In this document: in pieces, positions 45,542 through 54,333 of the stretch
Position numbering within the stretch: position 1 is the stretch's first letter
Layout of the letters: every line of letters starts with the position of its first letter
From: Solimonas terrae
Lineage (GTDB): Bacteria; Pseudomonadota; Gammaproteobacteria; Nevskiales; Nevskiaceae
DNA: 64,000 bases
Direction: 5' to 3'
Assembly: GCF_011067135.1 (NCBI RefSeq)
Contig: NZ_JAAMOW010000001.1
Coordinates: 682,001 to 746,000, forward strand
Translations under genes and position numbers: made by a program
The notes under the pieces: generated by a model
The model's database searches: none
What the model saw: only the letters and a program-made list of their open reading frames with translations
What the model was told of the DNA's origin: nothing

Positions 45542-45597
45542 CTGCCACTCTTCTGTCGTTGTTCAAGGCGCGCATTGTCCCAGAATTCGGGGCATGC

Positions 45598-45628
45598 AAA
45601 AGCCGGCCGCAGCAAGCCGCGGCCGGCT
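45598..45628 (-). terminator. Rho-independent terminator after the glsB-like gene
   Basis: On the minus strand a 10-bp stem (AGCCGGCCGC with GCGGCCGGCT) closes an 8-nt loop and runs into TTTT. It separates the rnr-OmpA-glsB transcript from rlmB. Confidence 0.8.
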
Positions 45629-45649
45629 CTCGTGCAAAGACGCCAGGTG

Positions 45650-45901
45650 CTACTTCGCTGCCCTTCGGATCAGCCCGATCACCACCAGCAGCACGATGGC
45701 GCCGATGACCGCGCCGATGAATCCGGCGTTCTCGCCCGGCGCATACAAGTGCAGGGCCTGTCCGCCGTAGGTGGCCGCGAACGCACCGGCGATGCCGAGG
45801 ATCGTCGTCAGCACGATGCCCATCTTGTCGTCACCGGGATGCAGCCAGCGCGCCAGCAGGCCGACGATGAAACCGATGATCAGGGTTCCGAGTATGTGCA
45901 T
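45650..45901 (-). CDS. GlsB/YeaQ/YmgE-family stress membrane protein
   Basis: An 83-residue protein with three hydrophobic helices (LGTLIIGFIVGLLARWL, IVLTTILGIAGAFAATYGG and GAVIGAIVLLVVIGLI) and the family motif LHPGDDKMGIVLTTILGIAG. These transglycosylase-associated proteins are induced by envelope or osmotic stress in several bacteria, but their mechanism is unknown. It lies between an OmpA lipoprotein and a terminator. Confidence 0.88.
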   Translation of the reverse strand: MHILGTLIIGFIVGLLARWLHPGDDKMGIVLTTILGIAGAFAATYGGQALHLYAPGENAGFIGAVIGAIVLLVVIGLIRRAAK

Positions 45902-45930
45902 GACGATGCCCCTTGACTGGTCTTACGTCC

Positions 45931-46626
45931 TTAACCGCCCAGATACGGCGGCGGCGCCCAGGCCTGCTGTTCCTGACCTTCGATCACCGGCTTGATGACG
46001 ATGTCGACGCGACGATTGCGCGGCTCGTTGACGTTGTCGCCGGTGCGGATCAGCGGCTCGCGCTCGCCACGCCCTTCGGTACGGATACGCTCGCTCGGTA
46101 CGCCCTGGCTCGACAGATAGGTCGCCACCGAATTGGCGCGGCTCTCCGACAGGCGCAGGTTGTATTCGTCGCTGCCGGTGGTATCGGTGTGGCCGACGAC
46201 ATGAATCACGGTCTTGTCGTAGGTCTTCAGGATGTTCGCGATCTTCGCGTAGGTATCGAGCGCGTTCGGCTTGAGCTGGGCACTGTTGAGATCGAAACTG
46301 ACGTCGCTGGCGATGCCGACCTTGAGCGAGCCGTCGGACAGCTGCGTGATCTGCAACTCGTTGTTGCGCTGTTCTTCCGCCAGCTGCTGATTGAGCTCGG
46401 CCTTCTGCTTGTCCATGTAATGACCGGCAGCGCCACCGGCCAGCGCACCGATGGCGGCACCGACGATCGGCGCTCCGCGCGCATGGCTGACGTTGTTGCC
46501 GATGATGCCGCCGGCAATGGCGCCGATCACCGCGCCGGTCTTGGCACGCTGGTTCGGATCATCCGTAGCGCAGGCGGCCAGACCGCCGACCGTCAGCGCG
46601 ATGATGGCAATACGGACGTATTTCAT
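45931..46626 (-). CDS. OmpA-family lipoprotein with glycine zipper (YiaD-like)
   Basis: A 231-residue outer-membrane lipoprotein. The lipobox is GLAAC (Cys19). A glycine-zipper segment follows (GAVIGAIAGGIIGN, IVGAAIGALAGGAAGHY), then a short coiled coil, then a peptidoglycan-binding OmpA domain (about 115-220) with VVGHTDTTGSDEYNLRLSES and RTEGRGEREPL. It tethers the outer membrane to the wall. Its start overlaps the rnr stop by ATGA, an unusual partner for an RNase gene. Confidence 0.92.
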   Translation of the reverse strand: MKYVRIAIIALTVGGLAACATDDPNQRAKTGAVIGAIAGGIIGNNVSHARGAPIVGAAIGALAGGAAGHYMDKQKAELNQQLAEEQRNNELQITQLSDGSLKVGIASDVSFDLNSAQLKPNALDTYAKIANILKTYDKTVIHVVGHTDTTGSDEYNLRLSESRANSVATYLSSQGVPSERIRTEGRGEREPLIRTGDNVNEPRNRRVDIVIKPVIEGQEQQAWAPPPYLGG

Positions 46627-49001
46627 GAGCGTTTCCTTGGTGGCTTTGATGAAGACGCGGAGCGCGATTTTCTGGCGCCGCGCTGAATCGGATCTGAACG
46701 TCTTTCGTTCTTCGCTGCACCCTCCCGCGACGGATTTTTTGCGGTCGGCCCGCGCGAAATCTGATGCAGCAACTCGAGATCGATCTTGCGTTCGTCGAGG
46801 TTTACACGCACGAGCTTCACACGCAAGCGGTCACCGAGCCCGTAGCTCATGCCGCTGCGGCTGCCGTTGAGGCGATGCGTGCGATCGTCGTATTCGTAGT
46901 AATCGTTCTTCAGTGTCGACACGTGCACCAGACCGTCGACATACAGTCCGGACAATTCGACGAACAAGCCGAACGGCGCGACGCTGGCGACGATGCCGTC
47001 GAACTCCTCGCCGACCCGATGACTCATGTACTCGCATTTCAGCCAGGTCGTGACCTCGCGCGTCGCCTCGTCGGCGCGCCGCTCGGTCATCGAACAATGC
47101 GTGCCGAACGCCTCCATGTTTTCCTGCGTATAGATGAAGCCCTTCGGCACGCGCCGCAGCAGACCACGCTTGAGCGTGGCGTGCTTGAGCGCGCGATGCA
47201 GCAGCAGGTCGGGATAGCGGCGGATCGGCGAGGTGAAGTGCGCGTAATGCGTCAGCGCCAGACCGAAGTGGCCGACATTGACCGGGCTGTAGCGCGCCTG
47301 CATCAGCGTGCGCAGCAGCACGGTCTGGATCAGGCTGATGTCCGGTCGCGACCTGGCTTCCTGCAGGACCTTGGCAAAATCGCCGGCCTTGGGCTTCGGC
47401 CCGCCGCCGAGGCTCAGACCTTTCAGCGCCAGGAACTCGCGCAGCGTCGCGATCTTGATCGGATCCGGGTCCTCGTGGACGCGGTAGAGGTTCGGCAGCT
47501 TGGCTTTCTCGACGAACTTCGCGGCCTCGACATTGGCCGCGACCATGCATTCTTCGATCAGCCGGTGTGCGCGATTGCGTTTGACCGGCACGATGCGGTC
47601 GATCTTGCGTTCGTCCGAGAACACGATGCGCGTTTCGGTCGATTCGAAATCGATCGCGCCGCGGCGACCGCGCGCCGCGAACAGCGCCTCGAACACCTCG
47701 TTGAGCGTCTGCAGGTGCGGCACGATGGCGGCGCGCTCGCGCGCCTTGGCGCCATCCGGCGCATCGAGCATTTCGGCAACGTCTTCATAGATCAGCCGCG
47801 CATGGCTGCGCATCACGCCTTCGAAGAAGCGCGCCTTGGCAACCTCGCCGTCCGGCATCACGCGCATCTCGCAGACCATGCACAGACGCTCGACATCCGG
47901 GTTCAGCGAACACAGCCCGTTCGACAGCTTCTCCGGCAGCATCGGAATCACGCGCTGCGGGAAGTAGACGGAGTTGCCGCGCTTCAGCGCTTCCTTGTCG
48001 AGCGGCGCGTCGGGTTTCACATAGGCCGATACGTCGGCGATCGCGACCCACAGCGTCCAGCCCTTCTTCTCGCGCCGCGCGTGGACGGCATCGTCGAAGT
48101 CGCGCGCATCGGCGCCGTCGATCGTCACCAGCGGCAGCTTGCGCAGGTCCTCGCGATCGGCGTACTGCTCGGGTTGCACGGTATCGGGAATCGCCGCCGC
48201 TTCCTGTTCGACGGCATGCGGCCACTCGTTCGGCAGGCTGTGCGCGCGAATCGCCGCCTCGATCTCCATGCCCGGCGCCAGATGCTCGCCGAGGATCTCC
48301 GTGATGCGACCGACCGGCAGGGTACGGTTGCCCGGCGGCGCGACGATGTCGGCGACCACCATCTGGCCGTGCCGCGCCTTGCCCAGTTCTTCGGCCGGAA
48401 TCAGCAGGTCCTGCTGCACCCGCGGGTTGTCGGGAATCACGTAGGCGACGCCACGATCGATGTGCAGGCGACCCACCACGCTGCGGCTGACCCGCTCGAT
48501 GACTTCGGCGACCACGCCTTCCGGCCGGCCCTTGTAGTCGAGGCCGATCACGCGCACCAGCACGCGGTCACCGTTCATCAGCGAGCGCATCTGCCGCGGC
48601 GACAGGAACACGTCCTTGCCGCCGGCGTCGGGGATCAGGAACCCGAATCCGTCGCGATGCGCCTGCACACTGCCGGCGATCAGGTTCATCTCCGTCACCG
48701 GGCCATAGGCGCCGCGTCGGTTCTGCATCAGCTGCCCCTCGCGCACCATTGCCACGAGGCGCTTGGACAGGGCTTCCTGCTGGGTCAGCTTGCCGAGCTG
48801 GAACGCGCCGACCAGCTCGTCGAGCGTCAGCGGGCCTTCATGAGCGGCGAGGGTGTCGAGGATCAGATTGCGGCTGGGAATCGGGTCCGCGTAGCGGCCC
48901 TGTTCCTTTGCATATTCGGCATCGGAGGTCTGCCAGTTGGCGGCAGCGGAAGCGGCCTTGCGGGCCGTACGGGTGTTATCTTTTGACTTCTTGTTTTTCA
49001 T
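46623..49001 (-). CDS. rnr: Ribonuclease R
   Basis: A 792-residue 3'-5' exoribonuclease that degrades structured RNA. It has an N-terminal helix-turn-helix segment (APHEGPLTLDELVG-like region), cold-shock domains, the RNB catalytic domain with DGADARDFDDAVHARR (metal-binding Asp residues), a C-terminal S1 domain (VGEEFDGIVASVAPFGLFVE) and a Lys/Arg-rich tail. Although the frame is open to 49163, that extension is the complement of tRNA-Leu; ATG 49001 begins MKNKKSKDN and gives the family length. No clear ribosome site precedes it. Confidence 0.95.
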   Translation of the reverse strand: MKNKKSKDNTRTARKAASAAANWQTSDAEYAKEQGRYADPIPSRNLILDTLAAHEGPLTLDELVGAFQLGKLTQQEALSKRLVAMVREGQLMQNRRGAYGPVTEMNLIAGSVQAHRDGFGFLIPDAGGKDVFLSPRQMRSLMNGDRVLVRVIGLDYKGRPEGVVAEVIERVSRSVVGRLHIDRGVAYVIPDNPRVQQDLLIPAEELGKARHGQMVVADIVAPPGNRTLPVGRITEILGEHLAPGMEIEAAIRAHSLPNEWPHAVEQEAAAIPDTVQPEQYADREDLRKLPLVTIDGADARDFDDAVHARREKKGWTLWVAIADVSAYVKPDAPLDKEALKRGNSVYFPQRVIPMLPEKLSNGLCSLNPDVERLCMVCEMRVMPDGEVAKARFFEGVMRSHARLIYEDVAEMLDAPDGAKARERAAIVPHLQTLNEVFEALFAARGRRGAIDFESTETRIVFSDERKIDRIVPVKRNRAHRLIEECMVAANVEAAKFVEKAKLPNLYRVHEDPDPIKIATLREFLALKGLSLGGGPKPKAGDFAKVLQEARSRPDISLIQTVLLRTLMQARYSPVNVGHFGLALTHYAHFTSPIRRYPDLLLHRALKHATLKRGLLRRVPKGFIYTQENMEAFGTHCSMTERRADEATREVTTWLKCEYMSHRVGEEFDGIVASVAPFGLFVELSGLYVDGLVHVSTLKNDYYEYDDRTHRLNGSRSGMSYGLGDRLRVKLVRVNLDERKIDLELLHQISRGPTAKNPSREGAAKNERRSDPIQRGARKSRSASSSKPPRKRS

Positions 49002-49029
49002 TGACAAAGGTAGTTGGCGTCGCCACAAT
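49001..49029 (+). promoter_or_regulatory. Promoter of tRNA-Leu
   Basis: A perfect TTGACA, 17 bp, then CACAAT (6/6 and 4/6). It starts transcription near 49036, about 42 bp before the tRNA. It overlaps the beginning of rnr on the other strand. Confidence 0.75.
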
Positions 49030-49077
49030 GCGCGCCCTTGACGCCAGCCGCAACTCGTTGCGGTGGCTGACAGAAAT

Positions 49078-49162
49078 GCCGAGATGGCGGAATTGGTAGA
49101 CGCACCAGTTTCAGGTACTGGCGGGTAACACCGTGGAGGTTCGAGTCCTCTTCTCGGCACCA
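49078..49162 (+). tRNA. tRNA-Leu (anticodon CAG)
   Basis: An 85-nt class II tRNA. Acceptor strands GCCGAGA and TCTCGGC pair fully, with discriminator A and an encoded CCA. The anticodon loop TTCAGGT sits in the stem CCAGT/ACTGG and reads CUG codons. A long variable arm (about 14 nt, GCGGGTAACACCGT region) and T loop TTCGAGT are typical of tRNA-Leu. Confidence 0.96.
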
Positions 49163-49220
49163 ATCAGGTTTTGACGGTTGAATCCGTCGCGACCACTTGG
49201 CGCACTTGCTGCGCACTGGA

Positions 49221-49245
49221 AAACGGCCCATGAGGCCGTTTTTTT
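49221..49245 (+). terminator. Terminator after tRNA-Leu
   Basis: AAACGGCC pairs with GGCCGTTT around a 5-nt loop, followed by a run of seven T residues. It lies 58 bp after the tRNA. Confidence 0.85.
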
Positions 49246-49346
49246 GTTTGCGTTGTTGTTCACGGCGAGCCGATTGTAGCGACATCGCCGCCGCCGCGCA
49301 GGATTTCACGCCGCACCGTGCCGGCCGCGGCGTGCACCGACGACCG

Positions 49347-51893
49347 TCACTGCCAGACGTAGCTCAGTTCCATGCCGATGGTCCGCGGCTCGCCCCAGAA
49401 CACGGCGCGATCGGTTTGCGGCAGGGTCGGGATGGCTTCCGTAATGTAGTCCTTGTCGAGCAGGTTGCGCGCAAAGGCAGCCACTTCAAGCTCGCCGTGC
49501 CCGAGCGTGATGCCGCTGACGGCAAGGCGCGTGTTGACCAAGCCGTAGGCCGGCAGATACGAAAGATCGGAACGACCCGGCAGGCCGCCGCCGTCGCGCT
49601 CGCCCATGTAGCTGTAATTGGTCGAACCGCGAAGCTGCCCCCAGCGGCCCCGAAAGAACGTGTAGTCGGCCGCGAGCACGCCGGAATGGCGGGGTGCCGA
49701 CGGAAACGGGTATTGATCGGCAACATTGGCACCAGTGGCATCAATGACTTTCAGCACCTTGGCATCGAGGTAGGAGTAGTCGCCCGAAAGGTTCAGCCAC
49801 GATGTCACAGCCCATGCGAGCTCGAGTTCGACCCCCTGTATCCGGGCGTGGCCGGCGTTGGTGGCCTTGGTGTCGCCGAGCGTGCCCGGAATCAGGAAGG
49901 TGATCTGCATGTCCTTGAAGTCGGTGTAGAACACATCGGCGTTGATGCGGAAGCGCCGATCGAACCAGTCGCTCTTGATGCCGACTTCGGTCGAAGCCAC
50001 GTACTCCGGCGCGAACCCCTCCTCGAAGCCGAAGCCGTAGTCGGTACCGTCCGACGCCGGGCCCGACGCCGCCGAAATCTGCGGATCGCGCAGATTGAAG
50101 CCGCCGCTGCGATAGCCTTCGACATACTTGGCGTAGAGGTGGACATCCGGCCGCAGATCGAACGCGCTGATGAACGAGAGCGAGTCATTCGAATAGCTGC
50201 GCTTGCCGCGCACATGGTCGAAAGCGTCCGCACTGTCGGCGAGAAAGGCGGTGCCCAGACCGTTGACGTTGACTTCGAGATAGTTGTCCTGCGTGTAGGT
50301 CTTGATCGCTTCGCGCGAATCCTGTGAATGCCGATAGCCGAGCGTCAGATGCAGGCGTTCATCGAACCACGACGGCGTCCAGGTGCCCTGGCCGAACAGC
50401 GCAGCAGCGTGATTGTCTGCGCCGTAATCGCGCATGTTGAACGTCACGATGCGTGGACCGGCCAGCGAGATCAGAGGGTTCACCAGACCCGGTATCAGCT
50501 GATAGAGGGCCGCGGCCTGCGCCGGCAACAACGCGGAGCTCGCCTGATGGCTGAACGGCGTACGGTCGGTCGCACGTTCCGAGAACAGGAAACCGCCGAG
50601 TATGTATTCGAACTGCTCGTCGAACAGCTTGCCCTTGAACTGCAGCTCATGCGACCACTGGTGCTGCTTGAGTTCTGGAATCACCAGGGGCGTCGGCCCG
50701 CCGTACGCGACCGTCGCCGCAGGACCATCGTAGTAGTTGCTGTCGAGCCGGAAGTCGAGCGAGCCGGCACCGCCACCGAGATCCGCGTAGTAGTTGTCGT
50801 CGAGACTGCGGTAGGCGCCGATGTACTTGAGCTCGTAGCCCTCGAACGGCATGGTCAGCGTCAGCGCGTGCCCGTCGATGCGCGTCGTCGACTGCTCCAT
50901 CGGCATGCCGGTCGCAAGATGATCGAGTCGGTGCGGCGAATACACGCTGTTGAGCGCCGCATATTCCTTGATCAGGTTCGCACTGCCCTTGTCGGAGTCC
51001 GGCGGCAGCACGTCCTGCGGCATCTGCGCGTAGGCATCGACGCGCGTCAAGTCGAAGCCGTAGTCGGCACGCAGCCAGTCGTACGGTGTCCAGCTCGCGT
51101 CGAAGCGCAGGCCGAGCGCCTTGCGGTCGCCGAAATCGCCGCCCGGTCCGGTGTTCTCGACATAGCCGTCCTGGCGTTTGGCGAGCACGCCGAGCTTGAC
51201 GGCTGCGTCCGCCGACAGCGGCGCGTTGATGGTGGCCTTGCCACTGGCGAGCGCCCGCTCGCCGCCGCTGCTTGTGAACTCGACCCAGAAGCCGCTCGGA
51301 TCGGGCCGCTTGGTGATGAGGTTGATCGCGCCGCCGGTGGTATTGCGCCCGTACAAGGTTCCCTGTGGTCCTTTCAGCACTTCTATCCGTTCGAGATCGG
51401 CCACCTCGAGCGCAAGCCCGGACGAACGCGCGATGTAGACGCCATCGAGGTAGACACCGACCGCCGGGTCCTGCGTCACCTGCGCATCGGCCAGACCGAC
51501 GCCGCGAATGAACAGGCGCAGCGTCGAATTGCTGGTCGGAAACGGCTCGATGGAAATGCCCGGCACATTGCCCTGCAGCTTCTCGACGCTGTCGATGCCG
51601 CGTTCCTGCAGCATTTTCTCGTTGAACGCCGTCATCGAAATCGGCGTGTTCTGGATCGATTCCGACTTCTTCTGCGCGGTGACGATGATTTCCTCGATCT
51701 GTGGCGCCGGCGTGCGGTCGCCGCTCGAGCCCACCACCGGCTTCGGCGGCTCGGCCGGCAACGCAATGGTCTTCAACGATTCTGCGTCGGGTGCAGCGTC
51801 GGACGCCGTCTGCGTCGCACTTTGGGCGCCCGCATGGGTCACCACGAACACGGCACCGAGCAGGCATCCTCGCACCTGAGCCTTGATCGCCAC
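49347..51893 (-). CDS. TonB-dependent outer-membrane receptor
   Basis: An 848-residue receptor. After a signal peptide and a Pro-rich linker, a TonB box-like segment (EEIIVTAQKKSESIQNTPIS) leads into the plug (LQGNVPGISIE, RLFIRGVG, GVYLDGVYIARSSG, VLKGPQGTLYGRNTTGGAIN). The 22-strand barrel follows and ends with an aromatic-rich strand (IGMELSYVWQ). The plug and barrel pattern is of the large proteobacterial family that imports diverse hydrophobic or carbohydrate substrates rather than classic siderophores; substrate unknown. It is divergent from a TetR regulator. Confidence 0.93.
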   Translation of the reverse strand: MAIKAQVRGCLLGAVFVVTHAGAQSATQTASDAAPDAESLKTIALPAEPPKPVVGSSGDRTPAPQIEEIIVTAQKKSESIQNTPISMTAFNEKMLQERGIDSVEKLQGNVPGISIEPFPTSNSTLRLFIRGVGLADAQVTQDPAVGVYLDGVYIARSSGLALEVADLERIEVLKGPQGTLYGRNTTGGAINLITKRPDPSGFWVEFTSSGGERALASGKATINAPLSADAAVKLGVLAKRQDGYVENTGPGGDFGDRKALGLRFDASWTPYDWLRADYGFDLTRVDAYAQMPQDVLPPDSDKGSANLIKEYAALNSVYSPHRLDHLATGMPMEQSTTRIDGHALTLTMPFEGYELKYIGAYRSLDDNYYADLGGGAGSLDFRLDSNYYDGPAATVAYGGPTPLVIPELKQHQWSHELQFKGKLFDEQFEYILGGFLFSERATDRTPFSHQASSALLPAQAAALYQLIPGLVNPLISLAGPRIVTFNMRDYGADNHAAALFGQGTWTPSWFDERLHLTLGYRHSQDSREAIKTYTQDNYLEVNVNGLGTAFLADSADAFDHVRGKRSYSNDSLSFISAFDLRPDVHLYAKYVEGYRSGGFNLRDPQISAASGPASDGTDYGFGFEEGFAPEYVASTEVGIKSDWFDRRFRINADVFYTDFKDMQITFLIPGTLGDTKATNAGHARIQGVELELAWAVTSWLNLSGDYSYLDAKVLKVIDATGANVADQYPFPSAPRHSGVLAADYTFFRGRWGQLRGSTNYSYMGERDGGGLPGRSDLSYLPAYGLVNTRLAVSGITLGHGELEVAAFARNLLDKDYITEAIPTLPQTDRAVFWGEPRTIGMELSYVWQ

Positions 51894-52130
51894 GTCTCCC
51901 CCCTGCGCACTGCCGGCGCTTCAATGACTGGACCATCCCAGTGCGGGCAATGTCGGCTCATGCAGGCGTTCGGTCATCCCCCAAATTGAGGGCAGTTGCA
52001 GCCCGACGGCACCCGTCCAGGCAAAGCGCGCTTCGGGCCATCCGAATCGGCATCGCGGCACGGTCATGCTCGCTCGCGCCATCGCGCGGGATGATATTGT
52101 CACCATGTCATATTTGAATTGAAGCTGCCG

Positions 52131-52742
52131 ATGCCAACCCGATCCAAAAAGCGCAAACCACCCGCCAAGCGCGCGTACATGAGCCGCGATCTTCGCCGTC
52201 AGACGCTGCTGGAAGTCGCCGCCGGCATCGTCGAGCGCGAGGGCTGGCCGGCACTGACGATGAGCGCACTGGCCGATCAGGGCGGCACCAGCCGGCAGCT
52301 GGTCTACCAGCACTTTCCCAGCCTCGAAAAACTGCTGGCGGATACGTCCTGGCACATCTTCACCGACACGATGCTCGGCACCCAGGCGTCGATCGCCGCG
52401 CATCCGACGAGTCTGGCCGAAGCTGTCACCGCCGCCGAAGCCGTGACGCTCGATCTGCCGCCCGGCCGCGGCGATGCGCTCTGGCAGCTGATTGCCGGCA
52501 CCGCGTCGACGACCGAGGAACTGGATCAGATGCGGCGCGGCATGCGCGAAGTGATCACCGGCATCTGGATGCCGCTGGTGCGCAAGGAACTCGGCCTGAA
52601 GGAAGCCGATGCCAAGGCCTACGCGTGGATGATGGTGATCGCGTTCTGGGGCATGCGGCAACTGGTGCGCGACGGCGACGTCACGCGAGCACGCGGCGTC
52701 AAACTGTTCGGCCAGATGGTCGAGCGGCTCGGCCGGCCGTGA
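52131..52742 (+). CDS. TetR-family regulator of the accessory region
   Basis: A 203-residue TetR-type protein. A basic N-terminus (TRSKKRKPPAKR) precedes the helix-turn-helix (LTMSALADQGGTSRQLVYQH then FPSLEKLLAD). The C-terminal domain is all-helical. ATG 52131 is preferred over an upstream TTG at 52119. The upstream region has direct repeats of TGTCA (52098-52102 and 52106-52110). It is the only regulator in the accessory region, so it is the best candidate to bind the 15-bp palindromes at 54251 and 61061. That assignment is inference. Confidence 0.88.
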   Translation: MPTRSKKRKPPAKRAYMSRDLRRQTLLEVAAGIVEREGWPALTMSALADQGGTSRQLVYQHFPSLEKLLADTSWHIFTDTMLGTQASIAAHPTSLAEAVTAAEAVTLDLPPGRGDALWQLIAGTASTTEELDQMRRGMREVITGIWMPLVRKELGLKEADAKAYAWMMVIAFWGMRQLVRDGDVTRARGVKLFGQMVERLGRP

Positions 52743-52788
52743 CGACCGGCCGAGCGCCCTTCCCCCGCTTCCCCCAGCTTCCCCGCCC

Positions 52789-54195
52789 CTATTTCCTGAG
52801 TTTGCGGCTCGCCAGCGTCTGCGGCCGGAAGTAGCTGTCTTCGAAGTCGAGCCCGAAATCCGGATATGCGTCGCCGGCGAAACTGCCGGTCACGAAGTAG
52901 CGGCCGCTCTGCAGGTCGTAATGCACTTCCGGACTGCCGGTGGTGGTCGGCACGAACGGAAAGGTCGTCAGATGCGCTTCCTGGAAGCGCCAGAGCTGAC
53001 CGCGGCCGTCGTAGCAGTCGACCGCCGCAATGCTCCAGCTGTCTTCGTCGACATAGAACACGCGCTTGCTGAATGCGTGGCGCAGCCCGGGCTTGAGCGT
53101 CGCTTCGACAACCCAGACGCGATGCAGCTCGTAACGCGCGAATTCCGGATTCAGATGGCCCTTGCGGATCACCCGATCGTAAGTCGCATCCGGCAGCACG
53201 ATGCGGCTGGAGTTGTACGGGATGTACATCTCGCGCTTGCCGAGCAGCTTCCAGTTGTAGCGGTCGAGCGCGCCGTTGAACATGTCGGTCTGGTCGTTGA
53301 ACATCAGACCATCGGCCGAGGTTTTCGGGTTGTCGTAGCCGACATCCGGCGCGCGCCGCGTGCGGCCGAGGCCGGGGCTGAACAGCCATGCGCTGCGGCC
53401 GCCATCGGCCTGATCGACGGTCTCGTGCACGAGCAGCAGCTGCCCGGCGATGCGCCTGGGCGCGAGCACTTCCTGCAGGTAGTACAGGATCATGCCCTCG
53501 CTCAGCGGGCTCGGCTCCTTCGGATTGCCGTACTTGAACTTGACGTCTTCGATGATGCGCGCCAGCTGGTAGCTGCCGTCCTGCGCGACGATCACTTCGT
53601 TGTTGAAGCGGCGCACGGCCGCGCCGCGGAACCGCAGCTTGTGATTCCAGATCACCTCCGCGCCGCTCTTCGGGATCGGGAACGGCACGCCGAGCCGCGC
53701 GCCACTCGGCTTGTCGGTGCCATCGAGCCGGGCCGCGGTCGCGTTGTCGCGCGTCGCCGCATTGACCGCGTCCGGCAGGAACGCCGCCCGCACGCTCGGA
53801 TAGACGCGCATCTGGTAGTCGGCATCGCGGGCGAACAGCGCTCGATGCCCGGCGGTCAGCTGCGCCGCGTACTGCGCGACGTTGTCGCGGGTGATCACGA
53901 ACAGCGGCTTGTCGACGATGCGATCCGGCGCGAGCAGCGCTGCCAGCGAAGCCGGCTTGTGGTCGCGCAGGTCTTCGAGCTGCTCGTATGTCAGCTTTAG
54001 CTGCTCCGGACGAAAGCGTTTGACGCCGTCCCAGGCGGGGATCGTGCCTGCGGCGTTGCCGGCTGCTTCGGCACCGGCCGGCGTCAGCTCATGGCCCAGC
54101 CTGGCCGCCTCGGCGGCCGTGGCGGTGGCCGATGCCGGAGGCACCGAGGCGAGCAACGCCACCAGTGCCAGCACGCCCCTCAGCTTGTAATGCAT
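52789..54195 (-). CDS. DUF1329 family protein
   Basis: A 468-residue exported protein of the DUF1329 family. A signal peptide (LRGVLALVALLASVPPASA) leads. The conserved core includes AGNAAGTIPAWDG, EVIWNHKLRFRG, a YDRVIRKGHLNPEFARYELH segment and a beta-rich fold similar to outer-membrane lipoprotein-sorting proteins. Start 54195 has a strong GGAGGAG site. The open frame to 55821 is only the complement of the divergent gene. Family members pair with DUF1302 proteins, often near a large RND transporter and steroid or alkane genes, and probably move hydrophobic molecules across the periplasm. Confidence 0.88.
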   Translation of the reverse strand: MHYKLRGVLALVALLASVPPASATATAAEAARLGHELTPAGAEAAGNAAGTIPAWDGVKRFRPEQLKLTYEQLEDLRDHKPASLAALLAPDRIVDKPLFVITRDNVAQYAAQLTAGHRALFARDADYQMRVYPSVRAAFLPDAVNAATRDNATAARLDGTDKPSGARLGVPFPIPKSGAEVIWNHKLRFRGAAVRRFNNEVIVAQDGSYQLARIIEDVKFKYGNPKEPSPLSEGMILYYLQEVLAPRRIAGQLLLVHETVDQADGGRSAWLFSPGLGRTRRAPDVGYDNPKTSADGLMFNDQTDMFNGALDRYNWKLLGKREMYIPYNSSRIVLPDATYDRVIRKGHLNPEFARYELHRVWVVEATLKPGLRHAFSKRVFYVDEDSWSIAAVDCYDGRGQLWRFQEAHLTTFPFVPTTTGSPEVHYDLQSGRYFVTGSFAGDAYPDFGLDFEDSYFRPQTLASRKLRK

Positions 54196-54250
54196 GTCTC
54201 CTCCGTCGCCTCGCGTCGTCCACTTGCGCGCGTGCTTTTGATGTATAAAC

Positions 54251-54265
54251 TTTACAGACTGTAAA
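54251..54265. promoter_or_regulatory. Palindromic operator 1, DUF1329/DUF1302 promoter region
   Basis: A perfect 7-1-7 palindrome, TTTACAG-A-CTGTAAA, lies 55 bp from the DUF1329 start and 68 bp from the DUF1302 start. A near copy is at 61061-61075. This size and symmetry fit a TetR-type repressor site. Confidence 0.7.
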
Positions 54266-54333
54266 TCTGGCGTCAAGCGGCACGACGAGCGCCACCGACC
54301 GGCATGGGGATGCCGGCGCATGCGGGGGAGAAA

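Noticed and set aside
49002-49163. Longer rnr start
   Set aside because: The extra 54 codons are the complement of tRNA-Leu and its promoter; ATG 49001 gives the normal RNase R beginning.
52098-52110. TGTCA direct repeats before the TetR gene as a third copy of the regulon operator
   Set aside because: They are direct repeats and do not match the TTTACAG-CTGTAAA dyad, so they were not included in the motif.
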